From: Vibrio vulnificus NBRC 15645 = ATCC 27562 | Lineage (GTDB): Bacteria; Pseudomonadota; Gammaproteobacteria; Enterobacterales; Vibrionaceae | Length of the DNA stretch: 64,000 bases | NCBI RefSeq assembly: GCF_002224265.1 | Contig: NZ_CP012881.1 | Coordinates: 1,240,001-1,304,000, forward strand | Direction of reading: 5' to 3' | Shown: positions 1 through 8,550 of the stretch, piece after piece | Numbering within the stretch: the first letter of the stretch is position 1 | How the letters are laid out: each line of letters starts with the position of its first letter | Program-made: the position numbers and the translations under genes | The notes under the pieces: generated by a model | Database searches by the model: none | Seen by the model: the letters and a program-made list of their open reading frames with translations, nothing else | Told to the model about the DNA's origin: nothing

Positions 1-383
1 TTAATTCGAGCGGTATAACCAACAGGCACAGTAGACTTAATCACCATTACAGCATCAGGATTAATAGTCATTACATCACGGATCACGGCTTCAACTGAAG
101 ATGTGTTGAAGTAGTTTGTTTGCGGATCGTAATCCGTCGGAGTCGCGATGATGACAAACTCAGCATCTTGATAAGCGGCCTCTTTGTCTAGAGTCGCGGT
201 AAAGTTTAACGACTTGTGTGATAAAAAATATTCAATCTCAGTGTCTACTATTGGAGATTGTTTGCGATTTAATAGATCGACCTTGTCTTTGATAATATCT
301 ACAGCGACTACTTGATGATTCTGTGCCAAAAGCATGGCATTAGATAAGCCTACGTAGCCGGTACCTGCAACTGCGATTTTCAT
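1..383 (-). CDS. ugd: UDP-glucose 6-dehydrogenase, N-terminal part (cut by window edge)
   Basis: This enzyme oxidises UDP-glucose to UDP-glucuronate with NAD, supplying a uronic acid for capsule or LPS. The 127 visible residues begin [19 protein letters not shown], the Rossmann-fold dinucleotide-binding signature of the UDP-glucose/GDP-mannose dehydrogenase family, and later show IIATPTDYD and KSTVPVGYT, both typical of Ugd. The reading frame stays open to base 1, so the C-terminal catalytic domain lies outside the window. It is the promoter-distal end of the capsule region and diverges from wecA across a 244-bp gap. Other nucleotide-sugar dehydrogenases are possible, but the motifs fit Ugd best. 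Confidence 0.9.
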   Translation of the reverse strand, partial: MKIAVAGTGYVGLSNAMLLAQNHQVVAVDIIKDKVDLLNRKQSPIVDTEIEYFLSHKSLNFTATLDKEAAYQDAEFVIIATPTDYDPQTNYFNTSSVEAVIRDVMTINPDAVMVIKSTVPVGYTARI

Positions 384-627
384 TCATTTATACCTATAAT
401 AAAAATTTGCTAAAGGTTACCAAAAAAGTTTTTTTTTCGATAGTAAAACACCAGAGAACTTTCACTAACGGTAAAAGGAATATAAAACAATAACATAAAT
501 CCAAGCGCGTAAACTTTCCACGTTACAAACAATATTGCCAGTCCAAATGAGTAAACCTTTGCTGAACATTGAAACTGAGCTAAAATTCATCATTACAAAA
601 CTAAATATTACATTCGTTGGCTAGCAC

Positions 628-1707
628 ATGTTTTTAGAACTCTCCTTTATCTTTTTTTCTTCTTTTGCCACCCTGTTTTTAATGCGCAAAGTCGCTAAGA
701 GAATAGGGCTTGTAGACAAACCCAATGCACGTAAGTTGCATACTGGTTCAGTACCTCTTGTTGGGGGTATTTCTATATGTTTGGTATTAGCTCAGTATTT
801 GGTCTTTAGGCCAGAAACCATTAACCACAGCTGGCTCTATCTTGCGTCGATCATGTTACTGACTTTTGTTGGTGCACTTGATGATAAGTTTGATTTGAGC
901 TTTAAAATACGTATGGGTATTCAAGCTGCCTTATCACTGGTTATGATGCACGCTGCTGGAATTGAGCTTCATAGCTTGGGTAACCTTTTCGGTGTAGGTG
1001 AAATTTATTTAGGTTGGATGGGCTCCATCATAACAATCTTAGCCGTCATTGGAGCCATCAATGCATTCAATATGGTAGATGGTATTGACGGATTGCTGGG
1101 TGGGCTATCGATTGTCACGTTTGGCGCTTTAGCTTTCTTACTTAATGTGGATAGCCAACACGGCCTTGCTTATTTATGCGTCGTCATCATTGTGGCTATG
1201 CTGCCCTATATTTTGATGAACTTAGGTATTCTTGGAAGAGAACGAAAAGTTTTCATGGGTGATGCCGGTAGCATGATGATTGGGTTTACTGTGATCTGGT
1301 TATTGCTTGGTGTGAGCCAAGTAGAAAGTAAACCATTAATGAGGCCCGTAACGGCCCTTTGGTTAATTGCTGTACCACTTATGGACATGGCCGCAATTAT
1401 GATCCGCAGAGTGCGACGTGGAGATTCGCCATTTAAGCCAGACAGAGAACACCTCCACCATATTTTTCAGCGATTAGGGCTCACATCTCGACAAACTTTA
1501 GTCGTTATTTGTGGCTTTGCTACTCTATTTGCTGCATTTGGTATTTATGGTGAAGCGACTAAAATTAGTGAAGCATTTATGTTTTATAGCTTCATCAGTT
1601 GCTTCTTGATTTATTCAACACTTCTTAACTATGTTTGGCGTATTACCAGTTTTGCTCGTCGCATTCTGGGAAAGGGCCAAACTGAAGGTGCCGAGCAAAA
1701 AGCATAA
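628..1707 (+). CDS. wecA: Undecaprenyl-phosphate GlcNAc-1-phosphate transferase
   Basis: WecA transfers GlcNAc-1-P from UDP-GlcNAc to undecaprenyl phosphate, starting lipid-linked polysaccharide units at the inner membrane. The 359-residue polytopic protein has the family hallmarks: RKLHTGSVPLVGG near residue 36, an Asp-rich DDKFD segment near 85, the NAFNMVDGIDGL motif near 147 and the His-rich EHLHHIF loop near 275. It is the only plus-strand gene in the first 20 kb and faces the end of the capsule operon. WecA next to wza/wzb/wzc and gfc genes recalls Escherichia coli group 4 capsules, in which WecA is the initiator. That role here is inferred. Confidence 0.93.
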   Translation: MFLELSFIFFSSFATLFLMRKVAKRIGLVDKPNARKLHTGSVPLVGGISICLVLAQYLVFRPETINHSWLYLASIMLLTFVGALDDKFDLSFKIRMGIQAALSLVMMHAAGIELHSLGNLFGVGEIYLGWMGSIITILAVIGAINAFNMVDGIDGLLGGLSIVTFGALAFLLNVDSQHGLAYLCVVIIVAMLPYILMNLGILGRERKVFMGDAGSMMIGFTVIWLLLGVSQVESKPLMRPVTALWLIAVPLMDMAAIMIRRVRRGDSPFKPDREHLHHIFQRLGLTSRQTLVVICGFATLFAAFGIYGEATKISEAFMFYSFISCFLIYSTLLNYVWRITSFARRILGKGQTEGAEQKA

Positions 1708-1721
1708 AGGGTCAAATACAT

Positions 1722-1755
1722 TAAAAAACGGGCTCAGGAACAGTGTTCTTGAGCC
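1722..1755 (-). terminator. Rho-independent terminator abutting the ISAs1-family element
   Basis: An 11-bp stem, GGCTCAGGAAC (1731-1741) with GTTCTTGAGCC (1745-1755, one G-T pair), is followed on the minus strand by CG and six Ts (1722-1729). It would stop leftward transcripts coming from the capsule operon or the insertion sequence. The A tract has no matching T tract on the other side because the insertion sequence begins at the stem foot, so plus-strand (wecA) termination is probably impaired. Confidence 0.65.
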
Positions 1756-3081
1756 ACGGAAACCGCATGAACATCACCGTCACGTAAGGCTTTCAAGAAC
1801 CTTACTTAGGTACTTTTCGTCCATTGCGCAGTTCATCCGTTTACGTTTGATACCACCTTTAAACGTGGTTTCGCTCTTTAATAGGTTCAAACATATCTGC
1901 CTGATCCTTGCAAAAGCCTCTGCTCGATCGTCCGCTCTAATGCGTGAATTGTCCTCGCAAAATGCGGTATCAAGTGACCAATGCATGACCTCTACACCCC
2001 AGTGAGAACGAGTCGCTTCAAGTAACGTTTGAGCTTCCAATTCTTTAGAGCATATGTAGTAACGAATTCTCACATCTTGCTCTGTTGCGACTGCCGATTC
2101 TTGTCGAATTGAAGCCACGATGCCCATTGATTTAAGCTCAGGCCATTCATGTTCAATATCACCCAAAACCGACAAATCGCGATTCACTAAAGCCACTCTC
2201 GTTTCTATTCTTCCGTGACTTTTTTCTTGAGTACTATAAGAACTACCGTCGAAGTCTTGAAGCATGTCCATTCGAAAATAATCATCAAAGGCTTGCTCAA
2301 GCATTCCCTGATTGCCTTTGACCGCCAATAAATAATCCGCTTCTTTATCAAGGATTTGCTGCGCTATTTTCTTTTGGCAGCCCATGGCATCAATCGTAAT
2401 CAAGCAGCCTTTTACATCTAGCAAGTCAAGTAGCTTGGGGATCGCGGTAATCTCGTTACTCTTAGAATCAACCTTCTGTTGCCCAATGCTCATTCCATTT
2501 GCAGTAGCAAAAGCGTTCACCATATGGATCGTTCCTTTGCCTTTCGAGCGGTCATAAGAGCCGCGTAATGTTTTACCGTCGATGGCAATAACTTCACCAT
2601 CCGTCAGTGTATGGCAGTCCTTCATCCAGGCAATGAAGCTTCTTTGCAAAGCTACAGGGTTAATCATACCCATCACACGAGACAGCGTATCCGCAGAAGG
2701 AATTCCAGCTTCAAAGTGACCATATCGTTTAAGGAAATCTAAGCGAGCATTACCAAAATCGATAATGCCATCCCAGCCATCGTGACCCGACAAAACACCA
2801 CAAATTGTCAGCAAAATAATGTCTGATAATTTGTGTTCTACTTTGCTTTCTTGTCGATAGTCTTCAATGATTTGGAAATACATAAATGGGTTGATTAACT
2901 CGCTCATATTTAGGCTCCTATATTGTCTAGAAGCTATTACAAAACAACAGAAATGATCTTCAAGGTGATCTTAAATTTCATCGGGTTACATCTAAAAACT
3001 GAGATTAATGAAGCATTGGTAACTAATTCTAAGCATCACCGCAGCCCTTATATATCAACGAACTTCATGCGGTTTCCCTGG
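1754..3081 (-). mobile_element. ISAs1-family insertion sequence (IS1358/H-repeat-like)
   Basis: The element is about 1.33 kb, with terminal inverted repeats CCACGGAAACCGCATGAA (1754-1771) and the complement of TTCATGCGGTTTCCCTGG (3064-3081), which match at 17 of 18 bases. It holds one intact transposase gene. The flanks, ...TTCTTGAG on the left and ATAACTAATTT on the right, show no target duplication, so the outside DNA was probably rearranged after insertion. The right end lies only 9 bp from a glycosyltransferase stop codon. IS1358, of this family, is known from Vibrio O-antigen loci; the exact identity was not checked. Confidence 0.85.
1780..2907 (-). CDS. ISAs1-family transposase
   Basis: The 375-residue DDE transposase has the usual full length of ISAs1/H-repeat transposases. 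The N-terminal DDE_Tnp_1-associated region includes HKLSDIILLTICGVLSG near residue 25. The catalytic core shows AIDGKTLRGS (about 108), LITIDAMGCQKKIAQ (about 168, with the second Asp) and LLAVKGNQ, and near the C-terminus SHWGVEVMHWSLDTAFCED carries the catalytic Glu. The frame is uninterrupted and both element ends are present, so it may still be active. It reads in the same direction as the capsule operon. Confidence 0.92.
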   Translation of the reverse strand: MSELINPFMYFQIIEDYRQESKVEHKLSDIILLTICGVLSGHDGWDGIIDFGNARLDFLKRYGHFEAGIPSADTLSRVMGMINPVALQRSFIAWMKDCHTLTDGEVIAIDGKTLRGSYDRSKGKGTIHMVNAFATANGMSIGQQKVDSKSNEITAIPKLLDLLDVKGCLITIDAMGCQKKIAQQILDKEADYLLAVKGNQGMLEQAFDDYFRMDMLQDFDGSSYSTQEKSHGRIETRVALVNRDLSVLGDIEHEWPELKSMGIVASIRQESAVATEQDVRIRYYICSKELEAQTLLEATRSHWGVEVMHWSLDTAFCEDNSRIRADDRAEAFARIRQICLNLLKSETTFKGGIKRKRMNCAMDEKYLSKVLESLT

Positions 3082-3090
3082 ATAACTAAT

Positions 3091-4146
3091 TTAGTAGGTC
3101 ATCTCATACAATCTATTTATTTCAGCCCAAGTATAACGCCTGATCGCAATATCCCTCATATGATTACCGTTTGCTTTAAGCTGACTTTCTTCCGTATAGC
3201 TAAGAAGTTCGATCAGTTGAGAACTATGCTCGAAGTAATGTCCTTTATCTTCAGTACTAAAGCGATTAAAACTGCAGTCATAAGCAAAAATTGGGACACC
3301 GAAGTGCATCATTTCAACTAGTGAAGGATTTGTTCCGCCAGCTGAATGCCCATGAATATATAAAGTACAACCTTTTCTTAATCGGTATAACTCATCAATA
3401 TCATATATAGGATCAAGTAACTCTATGTTAGGAGTTTCCGAGTATTTTTTTCTTAAATCTCTACCAAACTGACTCGAATTCCAATTACCAATGAACTTTA
3501 ATTTCCTATCGGTTTGGCTAAAGGCTTCTAGAATCATTTGAACATTATTTTCTGGCTCTATACGACATAGCCCCAAAGCATAGTCATACCTTACATTATT
3601 TGCTTCGATGTCCCGTAGCGCATGATCTCCTCCATATGCAATTGTGACACTAGATTTACCATACTCGGCTGCTACATAATCACCAATAGCTTTATTGTCA
3701 GTAATCACGACGTCTGAATACTTGACGGCTACAGACTCGGACCACTTTAAAAATCTCTTAGCCCAGCGCCCCCACTTATCCCGCTTCCACTCTAGACCAT
3801 CAATATTAGTTATCACTTTAGCTGCTGAAAAAAATCTAAAAATTGGCAAAAACAAACACCCAGAAACACCAAGGACTAGAACAGCATTTGGCTTCAGCCA
3901 AATGCACTTTAGCAAAGCAAGTACATCATAAGGTACACTTTGTATACCATTAGCCTGTAAAGGAAGATAAATTAACTCGGCACCATTATGGTTCGCAACT
4001 TTCTTGCTATATGCATTTTTAGAACAAAAGACCTGATAATTTACATGCTCAGACTTGTACGCTGTCAAATTCTCAACTAGCGATTCAAAACCACCGTAAC
4101 ATGCTGGTATGCCGACTGTACCAACCACAGCTACTTTTACATCCAC
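3091..4146 (-). CDS. Glycosyltransferase, DUF1972/GT4 type (possible rhamnosyltransferase)
   Basis: The 351-residue GT-B glycosyltransferase has an N-terminal DUF1972 signature, VAVVGTVGIPACYGGFESLVENL (split here: VAVVGTVGIP, then ACYGGFESLVENL), and a C-terminal GT4 donor-site region with GHSAGGTNPSLVEMMHFGVP near residue 268. DUF1972 proteins are often annotated as rhamnosyltransferases, which fits the rmlBADC genes in the same operon, but the sugar cannot be read from sequence. Translation probably starts at GTG, since no in-frame ATG precedes the motif. It is the last gene of the AT-rich cassette, its stop 9 bp from the insertion sequence. Confidence 0.82.
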   Translation of the reverse strand: MDVKVAVVGTVGIPACYGGFESLVENLTAYKSEHVNYQVFCSKNAYSKKVANHNGAELIYLPLQANGIQSVPYDVLALLKCIWLKPNAVLVLGVSGCLFLPIFRFFSAAKVITNIDGLEWKRDKWGRWAKRFLKWSESVAVKYSDVVITDNKAIGDYVAAEYGKSSVTIAYGGDHALRDIEANNVRYDYALGLCRIEPENNVQMILEAFSQTDRKLKFIGNWNSSQFGRDLRKKYSETPNIELLDPIYDIDELYRLRKGCTLYIHGHSAGGTNPSLVEMMHFGVPIFAYDCSFNRFSTEDKGHYFEHSSQLIELLSYTEESQLKANGNHMRDIAIRRYTWAEINRLYEMTY

Positions 4147-4277
4147 AACATAAACCTAATAACAATTACAATAAATCGACCTTCACGAAAATATCGTTCA
4201 GATCACGAAAAGCATAAGAAAACAAGATATTTATGAGAATTTTTCAAAAGGGAAAGTTCATTTAGACCTTTTCCAAT

Positions 4278-5282
4278 TTAAAGCAAAGAATATAAATTTT
4301 TGCATTTTTTAGCATCCAAATCTGAATAAATATCATACAATTTATCAGCAACTTGTCCTTTAGAGAGGTTTTTACCTAATAATGCATCTCTAATAGACTG
4401 ACGAACAACAGCTTTACTAACAATTTCATGAACTGCATCAGCGATGATAATATAATCATCAGTATATGTCATAGAGGTATGGGGAGTCCCTTTCAGCAGG
4501 TCTTCGACACTTCCAGCAGGTCTAGAAACTACAGGCACCCCACTCGATAAAGCTTCTTTCACTGAGTTTGGAGAACCCTCATAGTCTGAGCACAACAAAT
4601 GCAACGAAGCGCTATTAATTTTATGCCTTGCAGTGATTCTATCATCAATGGACATTGTTAAAGGTTGATAATTTAGCTCTGGGTACTTTAACTTTAACTG
4701 ATCCATAACCTTCAAGTAAATATCGTAACGCTTTTGTTGTCTATATAAATTTTTTGAGCTGACAAAGAGTATATAGTTAGAATTCACACATAAATCTAAT
4801 TTATTTTTTGAAATGTTCCTGTCATAAATTTTGAAAAAATCCGTATCAACACCATTTGGTAAGAATACAAATTTCTCTCCCCTTAAGAAATCAGGAATAA
4901 ATGATTTAAATATAACCTTATCAGCTTTAGTGACATAAAACCTGCATAAAAACCTCTTAATCCTCTCTGGTATATTTAATTTAACCTCCTTCGTCCAATC
5001 ATTAAGAAAAGATAACACAACAGGTTTTCTTCTCGAAAATGACAGTTTTAAAGCAATAAAACTAAACAAATGATGACAATGGATTATATCAGCTTCCTTA
5101 GTCATTGATTTTATTCGGGGAAGTGCTCTAAGATATTCAAGCGGTCCTTTTTTATGAGCATTTATAAATAGAACATCTGAATCAGCTTTTCCCTCGAGGC
5201 TTTGTATTTGCTCATAAATAAAACATCCAAATTCCGGATGACCTTCATAAGGGTATGCGTTTGTTATATGTAGAACTTTCAA
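4278..5282 (-). CDS. Glycosyltransferase family 4
   Basis: This GT-B glycosyltransferase probably adds one sugar to the undecaprenyl-linked repeat unit on the cytoplasmic face. LKVLHITNAYPYEGHPEFGCF at the start (split: LKVLHITNAYPY, EGHPEFGCF) is the usual GT4 N-terminal strand and loop. A C-terminal block, SDYEGSPNSVKEALSSGVPV, holds the nucleotide-sugar site (the E-x7-E-like segment). The frame stays open upstream to 5345, but the extra residues do not resemble the family. I chose the TTG at 5282, which gives 334 residues, preceded by AGAGAG and overlapping the wzy end by 38 bp. Start assignment is uncertain. Confidence 0.78.
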   Translation of the reverse strand: MKVLHITNAYPYEGHPEFGCFIYEQIQSLEGKADSDVLFINAHKKGPLEYLRALPRIKSMTKEADIIHCHHLFSFIALKLSFSRRKPVVLSFLNDWTKEVKLNIPERIKRFLCRFYVTKADKVIFKSFIPDFLRGEKFVFLPNGVDTDFFKIYDRNISKNKLDLCVNSNYILFVSSKNLYRQQKRYDIYLKVMDQLKLKYPELNYQPLTMSIDDRITARHKINSASLHLLCSDYEGSPNSVKEALSSGVPVVSRPAGSVEDLLKGTPHTSMTYTDDYIIIADAVHEIVSKAVVRQSIRDALLGKNLSKGQVADKLYDIYSDLDAKKCKNLYSLL

Positions 5283-6426
5283 GCGGTCGCTCTCTTTTAG
5301 TTGTGAAATATATGAGAATAAGGGGAAGAATGTACATTCGCTCAAAGTAGGATACCATTGCGAAATCCATCGATAGGAAAAATAACATTATAAAAATACA
5401 AAATACATTCCTATTTCTAAATACATACTTAAAAATGGAAAAATAAAACAGGTAATATAAGATCAATCCAACAAAGCCTAAAGTAGAAAGCAGCTCGACA
5501 TAATTATTATGGCTATACAACTCTTCAGAGAAGATGGTTTTAAAGTTATCTAATCCTATACCTGTTACAGGATACTTTAGAAAAATGTTATATGCTTCAA
5601 CGATAAAAATTAAACGCCACCTTGTACTACTATCTCCTCCAAAGCCCTCTCTTGACAAATCACTCACGTTTACTTGTGTTAATTCATAAAACCTGAAAAA
5701 TGTTGGGTGAATTGTAGAAAGATAATCAAGGTTAGTAAAAAATATAAACAAAATAGTAAACCCTGCAAGGCAAAGAACTACTGAGTAGGATAATGTTGCT
5801 TTTTTTTCATCTAACTTAAAAAGGTAAATAGAAACAGCTACCAGAGCAAGAAGTAACCCTTTTCTTGAGCCAGTTTGAAAAATAAGGTATGAGCTAAGTA
5901 TTATGGCAAGCAGGAAAACTGACTTTTCCAAAAACCTCTTATTCAGAATAGTTAAGAAAATAACAAAGCCACTAAAGAGAGATATATGATTAGGATTTAT
6001 TGTAGTCCCACTAAACCGACCACTAATATAGTATGCATCCGAAAATGTTAAGGGGACATTCAATATAATACCTAAAAGTAGCCCATAGTAACCAGCTTTT
6101 ATTAAAGACTCATCCTTATTATTAAGGTTTATTGTAAAAATCATTGACAATAAAAGAAGCACCATCCTTAGACTCATATTAATTGCTAAATCAACATTTC
6201 TAGACCAAATAATACTTAGTATTCCCCACAACAAAAACACACAATAAAAATAAACAAAAGGCTCAATCTTCACCTTTAGTCTCGATAGAACGCATGAAAA
6301 AACGTAAATAAGATTGAGAGTAAATGCCAAATAAAAAACAATGACATTCGATTGTGTGTTAAAAAATAATGAAAAAAACAGGAGAAAGGACAGACCCATT
6401 TTTAATCTAACGTTGTATGTAATCAT
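5245..6426 (-). CDS. wzy: O-antigen/capsule polymerase (Wzy-type, O-antigen ligase domain)
   Basis: The 393-residue protein is very hydrophobic, with roughly ten or more membrane segments. The Wzy_C/O-antigen ligase region is visible as FQTGSRKGLLLAL near residue 185 and the periplasmic GIGLDNFKTIFS...HNNYVELLSTLGFVG near 290-318. Polymerases of this type join repeat units on the periplasmic side after Wzx flipping. Its place between wzx and glycosyltransferases in a wzc-type operon favours polymerase over WaaL ligase, but sequence alone does not separate the two. It overlaps both neighbours, implying translational coupling. Confidence 0.8.
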   Translation of the reverse strand: MITYNVRLKMGLSFLLFFSLFFNTQSNVIVFYLAFTLNLIYVFSCVLSRLKVKIEPFVYFYCVFLLWGILSIIWSRNVDLAINMSLRMVLLLLSMIFTINLNNKDESLIKAGYYGLLLGIILNVPLTFSDAYYISGRFSGTTINPNHISLFSGFVIFLTILNKRFLEKSVFLLAIILSSYLIFQTGSRKGLLLALVAVSIYLFKLDEKKATLSYSVVLCLAGFTILFIFFTNLDYLSTIHPTFFRFYELTQVNVSDLSREGFGGDSSTRWRLIFIVEAYNIFLKYPVTGIGLDNFKTIFSEELYSHNNYVELLSTLGFVGLILYYLFYFSIFKYVFRNRNVFCIFIMLFFLSMDFAMVSYFERMYILPLILIYFTTKRERPLESSTYNKRIPL

Positions 6427-7249
6427 CCAATATGATTTCCTTACCTTCAGGAATAATCTTTTCTCTAGCAGAACCGTGGCAGTTTGTTATTTCACCAACT
6501 TTAATATCCTGGCCATTGGAATATAAATCTATTCTAATGATTCCGTCAAAGTTTTGGGCTAATGAGGTTGCAACGTCGAGCATTTCTGTATAATTGGAAG
6601 GTCTCTCTTGAGGTTCAGACAAAGGATATTTTGTTGAAAAATCGAGAAAATCAAACTGCTTATCATAGAAACCCCGCTTATGCGATGTCATTCTATCTAC
6701 ATCTACTTGCAAGAAAAGAAACTTGCCATCTAAGAAAAAAAACTTATAGTCATTCAAGTTCCGGCTTTTATATAGGATTGGTTCAACAATTATTCGACGT
6801 TTTAAATTTTTATAGTTGACTTCTCGTGATATTTCATAGTAACTTTCACTCAACCACTCCTTAACATCATCAAAGTCAAGTTTATCCCCCTTATTAAGGA
6901 ATATTACATCACCACTTGAATGACAAGGTTTGACAACACATTCTTCAGGAGCTATGAAATCCAAAACTTCATCTTTATTTTTTAAAATTGCTAAAGTAGG
7001 CACAGTATAACCAGCGCCAATGGTTCCAGCGACAAACTGCTTTACTAAAAACTTATCTGAAATAAAACACCTTGTTGGATCGTAAAGAATTCCTGATGTT
7101 TTAACCCTATGTAAAACGTCTATAAAGCTATTTGAACTATTAGGCAGCCTCCGGTGAAAATATATAAATGATAAGGTGGCAAAAATTTTATCACCAATTT
7201 CACTCTTAGGAATAGTATTTAAAATAAACTTCTTTAATATTGTTTTCAT
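6407..7249 (-). CDS. TupA-like ATP-grasp protein (putative carboxylate-amine ligase)
   Basis: The roughly 280-residue protein resembles the ATPgrasp_TupA family, named after teichuronopeptide synthesis in Bacillus. Visible are ECVVKPCHSSGDVIFL near residue 125 (nucleotide-binding strand with Lys), RRIIVEPIL near 160, DYKFFFLDGKFLFLQVDVDR near 175, and FDGIIRIDLY...KVGEITNCHGSA near 235-255, where the acidic residues would bind Mg. ATP-grasp ligases form amide bonds between a carboxylate and an amine through an acyl phosphate. In this operon a likely acceptor is the lactyl carboxylate of MurNAc or a hexuronate. ATG 7249 was preferred to ATG 7273 because GGG precedes it; substrate is unknown. 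Confidence 0.72.
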   Translation of the reverse strand: MKTILKKFILNTIPKSEIGDKIFATLSFIYFHRRLPNSSNSFIDVLHRVKTSGILYDPTRCFISDKFLVKQFVAGTIGAGYTVPTLAILKNKDEVLDFIAPEECVVKPCHSSGDVIFLNKGDKLDFDDVKEWLSESYYEISREVNYKNLKRRIIVEPILYKSRNLNDYKFFFLDGKFLFLQVDVDRMTSHKRGFYDKQFDFLDFSTKYPLSEPQERPSNYTEMLDVATSLAQNFDGIIRIDLYSNGQDIKVGEITNCHGSAREKIIPEGKEIILDDYIQR

Positions 7250-7309
7250 ATTTAACCCAATTAAATAAATCATAATTCATCAGAAATATTCTCAACACAA
7301 AAATAAATC

Positions 7310-8548
7310 CTAGAAAGCATTAATTTTAGTGCAAAGTTTTATCATTCTAAGTATAAATATCGCTATAATTACATTTGCAATTGATGAGCAGATAGAGTAA
7401 ATATATATTGTTTCCAAAAAACCAACCCCAATCTTCATAGATAAAAACAACGAAGAATATGATGAAAAAAGAGATAATATATTAAGTTTCAGTTGAAAAC
7501 TCTGCTTATCAAAAATATTAAAACTCTGAGATATTGAAGAAACACATAGTTTAGTAGCACCTAGAATTAACATGTAAAACGACACTTCATAAACAAATTG
7601 CCACCTATTACCCAAAAGGAGAGCGATTATTGACTCTCCGTATAGATAAAATATTAACAAAATTGGTATAGTTACAGTTACTATAGAACCAATAATTATT
7701 AATGAGGTTTTTAACATCTTTTCTTGATTATGCTCTTTACTGAATTCACCATAAAATATTTGGCTAAGAGCAAGTCCAAATGAATTGACTGGCATATTTA
7801 CTAGATTATTAGCCATCGCATATATCCCAACATATGATGCATCAAATGAAATCGAAAGAAGAAAAACTGGAGCATACTGTGTGACAATCAAAGAAGCCTG
7901 AGATGGCACTTGAAAAATTGGGTATCTTTTATATTTTTTCAAAAAATCAAGTATGTTGTTTTTTTTAAGCGTACGCTCGCGAATAATTAAAAAGCTAGCT
8001 GGCTTAATACTGTATAATATCACAAACAAAGTCACAAGCTCAGATATAATCAGTGATACAACCAAACCATTTTCAATTGAAAGCAAACCTGCAAGTAACC
8101 TTGAAAGATTTAATATTGTTGCGGATGATATTTTTGCCAAACCAATGGCTTTATATTCACCCCTTCGAATAATAACATTAATAAGTATATTATTTATTGA
8201 CATTACTATAATGTATGTTACCGCGATATCTTTAACTTCAAAAATAGGTCGGAAAAATTCAAAATTAAAACTGTAAATGACCAACCAGAAAAGTACGGAG
8301 GTCGCAGCAACAATAGCTGAACTTGAAACAATCGAAGCTAAGAATTCTTTTTCTCCTTTAACGATTGGTATAGCTGTAGCATATCGCAAGGAACTAACAG
8401 AAATGGCACACGATGTAATAGCTAAGAAAAATGTTACAATCCCAAATTCTTCAGGGCTGTACATACGTGACAATATGGGTATAAATACAACAGCAAGAAA
8501 CTGAGCAAAAACATTACCGCCAGCATTAAAAATAAAACTTCCTATCAA
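7310..8548 (-). CDS. wzx: Polysaccharide repeat-unit flippase (Wzx-type)
   Basis: The 412-residue protein has about twelve predicted membrane helices and the N-terminal pattern of the polysaccharide biosynthesis (RfbX/MOP) superfamily: FNAGGNVFAQFLAVVFIPIL, then RMYSPEEFGIVTFFLAI (residues about 30-46), a typical Wzx loop. It would move undecaprenyl-linked units across the inner membrane for Wzy. The likely start is TTG, two bases after the preceding gene's stop, indicating coupling. Marked AT bias matches its neighbours and suggests the cassette was acquired laterally. Confidence 0.88.
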   Translation of the reverse strand: MIGSFIFNAGGNVFAQFLAVVFIPILSRMYSPEEFGIVTFFLAITSCAISVSSLRYATAIPIVKGEKEFLASIVSSSAIVAATSVLFWLVIYSFNFEFFRPIFEVKDIAVTYIIVMSINNILINVIIRRGEYKAIGLAKISSATILNLSRLLAGLLSIENGLVVSLIISELVTLFVILYSIKPASFLIIRERTLKKNNILDFLKKYKRYPIFQVPSQASLIVTQYAPVFLLSISFDASYVGIYAMANNLVNMPVNSFGLALSQIFYGEFSKEHNQEKMLKTSLIIIGSIVTVTIPILLIFYLYGESIIALLLGNRWQFVYEVSFYMLILGATKLCVSSISQSFNIFDKQSFQLKLNILSLFSSYSSLFLSMKIGVGFLETIYIYSICSSIANVIIAIFILRMIKLCTKINAF

Positions 8549-8550
8549 AT

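Noticed and set aside
1631..2005. Plus-strand open frame across the wecA end and insertion sequence
   Set aside because: It overlaps two convincing genes in other frames and has no recognisable features.
2923..3321. Plus-strand open frame over the insertion sequence end
   Set aside because: It runs antisense to the glycosyltransferase and the element terminus, and is not a plausible gene.
5283..5345. Longer N-terminus for the GT4 gene starting at TTG 5345
   Set aside because: The extra 21 residues do not resemble the family start and lie entirely within the wzy coding sequence.
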